Source: Hyphomicrobiales bacterium (GTDB taxonomy: Bacteria > Pseudomonadota > Alphaproteobacteria > Rhizobiales > Xanthobacteraceae). Taken from it: a stretch of DNA of 64,000 bases. Below the pieces are notes generated by a model, which did not search any database, was not told the DNA's origin, and saw only the letters and a program-made list of their open reading frames with translations. Shown here piece by piece: positions 60,584 through 64,000 of this stretch; the first letter of the stretch is position 1, and each line of letters opens with the position of its first letter. The position numbers were made by a program, and so were the translations under genes. The stretch is taken from the NCBI GenBank assembly GCA_021732215.1, contig JAKFVL010000032.1, positions 62,001 through 126,000 of the forward strand, written 5' to 3'.

Positions 60584-60629
60584 AGCGCAGCCGGTCGCAA
60601 AACCGGTGTCCACTTTTGCTGGCTGCGCT
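60584..60629. repeat. AGCGCAGCC...GGCTGCGCT palindrome in the rplU leader
   Basis: Fourth copy of the CCGGTGyCCAC palindrome family, again with matched substitutions in both outer arms. It would lie within the rplU 5' leader if the promoter at 60719-60746 is used. Confidence 0.75.
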
Positions 60630-60718
60630 CGTTCAGGGTCATCGCGGCGGTGGGCATTCGCCCTTTGTGGCCACGAAAAACAAACGGCGCGAGACGAGCC
60701 CGCGCCGGGTTGGCGGGA

Positions 60719-60746
60719 CTTATAGCCGCCGGAAGCCGTGAGTCAA
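60719..60746 (-). promoter_or_regulatory. Sigma-70-like promoter of rplU-rpmA
   Basis: On the minus strand TTGACT (60746-60741), a 16-base spacer and TATAAG (60724-60719). Start of transcription would be near 60712, giving a leader of about 220 bases that contains a palindromic repeat. The rest of the interval 60493-60803 holds no gene. Confidence 0.65.
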
Positions 60747-60803
60747 GGAAAAGGGCCTGCAAAAGCGGCGGTTTGGGAGGGTTTTGGCGGGTCAGTGCCC
60801 GTC

Positions 60804-60977
60804 TCAGGTACTGACGGGCGGCTGTGATGCCTCCCGCAACCGCCCGATCAGATCGTAAAGCTGCCGGGCGAGACCGGAGTTGTACATCCGGGCTTCCGGG
60901 TCGGTGGCAAGGCCGGCGATCAACGCGCTTTCGGCGGCGCGTTTTTCGAGCTCATCGATACGGGATTGGATGTCCAT
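60804..60977 (-). CDS. Small conserved-looking soluble protein
   Basis: No family was recognised. It has 57 residues, with a helical N-terminal part (MDIQSRIDELEKRAAESALIA) and a second helix (SGLARQLYDLIGRLREA), ending QPPVST. GAGGAG lies eight bases before ATG 60977. Longer in-frame ORF sequence to 61184 lacks a ribosome site and runs beneath the ROK gene leader. It is divergent from the ROK-type gene. Confidence 0.65.
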   Translation of the reverse strand: MDIQSRIDELEKRAAESALIAGLATDPEARMYNSGLARQLYDLIGRLREASQPPVST

Positions 60978-61186
60978 GACAGCGCTCCTCGTCAGGAAAC
61001 GGGCGGGAGCGCAATCGGTCTCTCTGTCACCGATGATAGCCACGAACCGGGCGGTGATGATGGGAACAATATGCCCCAACCAGCGCAATGTATGTCCACT
61101 AATGAACACAGGGAGGCTTGAAACAATCCGGTTCCCGGACCGTTGTCGCTGCAGTGAGGCGGCAGGACCGCGAGCAGGGGGCATTC

Positions 61187-62269
61187 ATGGCTGAAGACAC
61201 CATCGTTCATGCGGGCATCGGCAAGCATGGCATATCACGGCTGCCGTCGGTCGATATCGACAGCTACAATATCGAACTGAAAGACGAGGACGGATTTCTC
61301 GGCGACCGCGCCAGCAAGGGCGCGTTTCAGGAGATTTTCGAGGGCTGGCGCAAGACGTTGCGCAAGAATGACGAAGACCCGTTCGGCGATGTCGCGACGG
61401 AAGATATCGGCAAGGCCGAGTTGAACGCCGTTCTGATTGGCGACGATGTCGCTGCGGCTGCGGTGGTCCATAGCGCGATCGAGGATTTCGCGCAGCAACT
61501 GGCGTTCGTGATCCGCCGCTTTCTCAAGACCAAGGCGTGGGCGAAAACCGAGACCATCGTGGTCGGCGGCGGCTTCAGCCATGGCCGTCTCGGCGAACTG
61601 GCGATCGCCCGGGCCGAATTTCTGCTCAAGGATGGCGAGGAGAAGGTGCATCTGGTGCCGATCCGCCATCATCCCGACGAGGCCGGCCTGATCGGCTGCC
61701 TGCATCTGGCGCCGTCCTGGATCTTCGAGGGTTACGACACGATTCTCGCGGTCGATATCGGCGGCACCAACATCCGCTGCGGTCTGGTCGAGACGCGATG
61801 GAAAAAGGCCAAGGACCTGTCGAAGGCCAAGGTGATCAATTCAAAGCTGTGGCGGCACGCCGACGACGAGCCGACCCGCGAGGGCGCGGTCAAGAAGCTC
61901 GGCAAGATGCTGAAGGACTTTATTGCCGAAGCCGAAGACGAGGGCCACAAGCTCGCGCCTTTCATCGGCATCTCGTGTCCGGGTGCGATCCTCGATGACG
62001 GCGCGATCGAGAAGGGCGCGCAAAACCTGCCCGGCAACTGGGAAAGCAGCCGCTTCAACCTGCCGGCGTCGATTGTCGAAATCATTCCGACCATCCGCGA
62101 TCACGACACCGCGGTGCTGATGCACAATGACGGCGTGGTGCAGGGGCTTTCGGAGGTGCCGTTCATGCAGGACGTCAAGCGCTGGGGCATCGTCACCATC
62201 GGCACCGGCCTTGGCAACGCGCGCTTCACCAACCGGCCGGCGAAGGGCAGCGGCGGCAAGGAGGACTAA
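61187..62269 (+). CDS. ROK / sugar-kinase-like protein with circularly permuted motif order
   Basis: A 360-residue protein. The usual N-terminal phosphate-1 motif AVDIGGTNIRCGLVE lies at 188-202, followed by GISCPG (261-266), HNDGVVQG (313-320) and VTIGTGLG (336-343), after which the protein ends. The elements that normally close a ROK protein come first: an amphipathic helix (AIEDFAQQLAFVIRRFL), IVVGGGF (124-130) and DEAGLIGCLHLAP (164-176). The zinc motif of classical ROK proteins is not seen. Sugar kinase activity is possible but unproven. ATG 61187 follows AGGGGG. Confidence 0.75.
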   Translation: MAEDTIVHAGIGKHGISRLPSVDIDSYNIELKDEDGFLGDRASKGAFQEIFEGWRKTLRKNDEDPFGDVATEDIGKAELNAVLIGDDVAAAAVVHSAIEDFAQQLAFVIRRFLKTKAWAKTETIVVGGGFSHGRLGELAIARAEFLLKDGEEKVHLVPIRHHPDEAGLIGCLHLAPSWIFEGYDTILAVDIGGTNIRCGLVETRWKKAKDLSKAKVINSKLWRHADDEPTREGAVKKLGKMLKDFIAEAEDEGHKLAPFIGISCPGAILDDGAIEKGAQNLPGNWESSRFNLPASIVEIIPTIRDHDTAVLMHNDGVVQGLSEVPFMQDVKRWGIVTIGTGLGNARFTNRPAKGSGGKED

Positions 62270-62372
62270 CGGCTGCGGCACGGCTTTCTGGCAGGGCTTC
62301 ACCGGCGTCGATTGCTGAATTTACGGTACCAAGATACTCTCCTGGCACTGATTGCCTCTCCGCGAGAGTTTC

Positions 62373-62930
62373 ATGCGCGCCGTTGCATTGCCGATCACCG
62401 TTGCGGTCACCTTGATGGCCATCCCGCTTCTGTCGCTGTCGCCCGCGTCGGCCGCCCCGGCGCAACTCTACGGCAAGTCGGTCGTCATCACCTGGAGCGA
62501 GGAGCGGCAGCAGAAAATCGTCGGCGAGGAAACCATGCGCAACGTCTCGCGCAGCGCCGAATTCAGCGTCTATATCAGCGATCAGGGCCGCCCCTTCAGC
62601 CGGATGCGCTACTCGTTCGGGAGCAAGCGCGGCGCGCTGCGGACCGGCAATCGCGACGCGGTCGGCGGCGAGGGCGGCGGCAACCGCAAGGTCACTTTCA
62701 GCGGCAACACCATGAACGTCACCATGCGGATGGGGAGCGGCGGCGCGCGCAACATCGTCGTCAATCTTGCGGGCGACAGCTGCAGTGCGCAGGTGATCGC
62801 CGGCAAGGAGGAAGGCGCGAGCCAGATCCGGACCAAAAGTATGGTGACGGGAAACCAGCTCGAGATCGTCTCGATCAAGACCGGCGGCGCAAGTTGCCGG
62901 ATTCAGAGCGGCAACGTGTTTGGCAATTAA
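62373..62930 (+). CDS. Secreted hypothetical protein
   Basis: No family was recognised. The 185-residue product has a clear signal peptide (1-28, ending PASAA). The mature part is beta-rich, opening QLYGKSVVITWSEERQQ and containing MRYSFGSKRG and KVTFSGNTMNVTMRMGSGGARNIVVNLAG. Two cysteines, in DSCSAQ and ASCRIQ, could form a disulfide. ATG 62373 is preferred over TTG 62352 because of the signal peptide. It precedes a caspase-family gene on the same strand, 144 bases away. Confidence 0.78.
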   Translation: MRAVALPITVAVTLMAIPLLSLSPASAAPAQLYGKSVVITWSEERQQKIVGEETMRNVSRSAEFSVYISDQGRPFSRMRYSFGSKRGALRTGNRDAVGGEGGGNRKVTFSGNTMNVTMRMGSGGARNIVVNLAGDSCSAQVIAGKEEGASQIRTKSMVTGNQLEIVSIKTGGASCRIQSGNVFGN

Positions 62931-63074
62931 GCCTGCACAACAACTGGGCGATCTGTCCGTTGCCTAACGCCGATGTGAGCGGTAAAATCGGACTGATTTC
63001 GAACCTGTGTTTTCGAGCCGCTGACCAAGATGCAACGGCACTGACCGCAAGCCTCAAGACCGCGCGCGGGCCTC

Positions 63075-64000
63075 ATGGGCAGATTTTTTGTGAAGTTTTT
63101 ACAACGAGTTAGTTTTGTCGGGGCGCTCGCTCTGGCGCTGGTTCCGCTGTGGGCCGGTGCTGCTTCCGCCGAGCGCCGCGTCGCCCTGATCATGGGCATT
63201 TCCAAATACGAGCATGTGCCGCAGCTCGCCAACCCGATGCGCGACGCAGCCGCGATGGGCGACATTTTCAAGAAGGCGGGCTTCAACGTCGTCGAGATGA
63301 AGCGCGACCTCAATATCTCGGAGATGCGCCGGACCATCCGCGAGTTCGCCGCGTCGGCGCAGAATGCCGACATGGCCGTGGTCTACTACGCCGGCCATGG
63401 CATCGAGGTGAACGGAGTCAATTATCTGATCCCGGCCGATGCGCGGCTGGTGTCCGACTTCGATGTCGAGGACGAAACCGTTTCGCTCGATCGCATTCTC
63501 AAGGCGCTCGATTCGGCGAAGAAGCTGCGTCTCGTGATTCTCGATGCGTGCCGCGAGAACCCGTTCAACAAGACGATGAAGCGCTCGATCGGCACGCGCT
63601 CGATCGGCCGCGGTCTCGCCGAGATCGAACCGCAGCAGACCAACACGCTGATCGCATTCGCGGCAAAAGCGGGAGCGCTGGCGTCCGACGGCGACGGCGC
63701 CAACAGCCCGTTCGCGCTCGCGCTGACGAAGCATCTCGCATCTCCCGGCCTCGATCTGCGCCTGGCCTTCGGCCGCGTGCGCGACGACGTGCTGAAGCAG
63801 ACCGGCAACCGGCAGGAGCCGTTCGTCTACGGCTCGCTCGGCGGCGAGACAGTGGCGCTGGTGCCGCAGGCTGCGGCGCCGCCGCCAGATCCGCAGGCGG
63901 AAGCACGGCGTGACTATGAATTCGCGGCGCAGATCGCGACGAAAGAGGCGTGGGATTCTTTCCTCGCGAGTCACAGGACGGGGCTCTACGCGGATCTCGC
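63075..64000 (+). CDS. Caspase-family (C14) protein, partial at the window end
   Basis: The reading frame from ATG 63075 stays open to the window end (308 codons visible). There is a signal peptide or anchor (about 1-32, ending GAASA). The caspase-like p20 domain follows: RVALIMGISKYEHVPQLANP, catalytic His108 in YYAGHG, and catalytic Cys159 in ILDACRENPF. The p10-like end is TLIAFAAKAGALASDGDG. A linker rich in Ala/Pro/Gln then leads to an apparent repeat region (EAWDSFLASH). Such proteins in this group are periplasmic metacaspase-like proteases of unknown target. Confidence 0.88.
   Translation, partial: MGRFFVKFLQRVSFVGALALALVPLWAGAASAERRVALIMGISKYEHVPQLANPMRDAAAMGDIFKKAGFNVVEMKRDLNISEMRRTIREFAASAQNADMAVVYYAGHGIEVNGVNYLIPADARLVSDFDVEDETVSLDRILKALDSAKKLRLVILDACRENPFNKTMKRSIGTRSIGRGLAEIEPQQTNTLIAFAAKAGALASDGDGANSPFALALTKHLASPGLDLRLAFGRVRDDVLKQTGNRQEPFVYGSLGGETVALVPQAAAPPPDPQAEARRDYEFAAQIATKEAWDSFLASHRTGLYADL

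Overview
The window is chromosomal DNA of a GC-rich alphaproteobacterium, most likely a member of the Bradyrhizobium / Rhodopseudomonas / Afipia / Nitrobacter group (Hyphomicrobiales, Nitrobacteraceae). This rests on gene order (ccmB-ccmA next to acnA; an mdh-sucCD-sucAB-lpd TCA cluster with an SDR gene before lpd; an F1 atp operon without the F0 genes; the rplU-rpmA...obgE-proB-proA-nadD-rsfS-rlmH-envC-ctpA string), on DUF2794 and DUF1223 proteins, and on palindromic repeats of the kind common in that group. The genus cannot be fixed from the sequence alone. No rRNA, tRNA, CRISPR array or prophage was seen.

Layout. 1-7.3 kb: the end of a haem-exporter operon (ccmA, ccmB), divergent aconitase acnA, a secreted DUF1223 protein, DUF2794, a PAT-type acetyltransferase and a BI-1 membrane protein. 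7.5-11.7 kb: an ABC transporter (ybbA/ybbP type) divergent from the esterase gene tesA, with two long inverted repeats between them. 11.8-29.9 kb: thpR, zapE and the TCA block mdh-sucC-(DUF1579)-sucD ... sucA-sucB-SDR-lpd, then a FAD-linked oxidase and a GNAT gene. The TCA block is interrupted by a minus-strand sulfurtransferase / acyl-CoA dehydrogenase / OsmC set with a divergent TetR gene. 30.1-35.7 kb: two membrane proteins, xerC, priA and a secreted cyclase-family protein. 35.7-38.1 kb: repeat-rich DNA with few genes around rlpA. 38.1-43.3 kb: atpHAGDC, carrying an unrecognised two-helix membrane ORF between atpD and atpC. 43.4-43.9 kb: a GIY-YIG nuclease gene enclosed by perfect 38-bp inverted repeats. 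44.0-60.8 kb: a mostly minus-strand housekeeping string reading from rplU down to two tandem rppH genes. It is interrupted by a DMT transporter pair and, between proA and proB, by a DUF559 nuclease gene enclosed by imperfect inverted repeats. 60.8-64.0 kb: a 57-residue protein, a ROK-type protein whose motifs are in circularly permuted order, a secreted protein, and the start of a caspase-family protein that runs off the window.

How the genes work together. Most of the window is central metabolism and envelope maintenance: citrate to malate conversion, NADH generation by the 2-oxoglutarate dehydrogenase complex, ATP synthase F1, cytochrome c maturation, septal and peptidoglycan factors (envC, ctpA, rlpA, zapE), proline synthesis, NAD synthesis and ribosome maturation. 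The most unusual content is the palindrome biology. Two unrelated small nucleases (GIY-YIG and a PD-(D/E)XK-like DUF559 protein) each sit inside an inverted pair of a dispersed palindrome. Solo copies of the same palindromes lie elsewhere in the window, including inside the atp operon.
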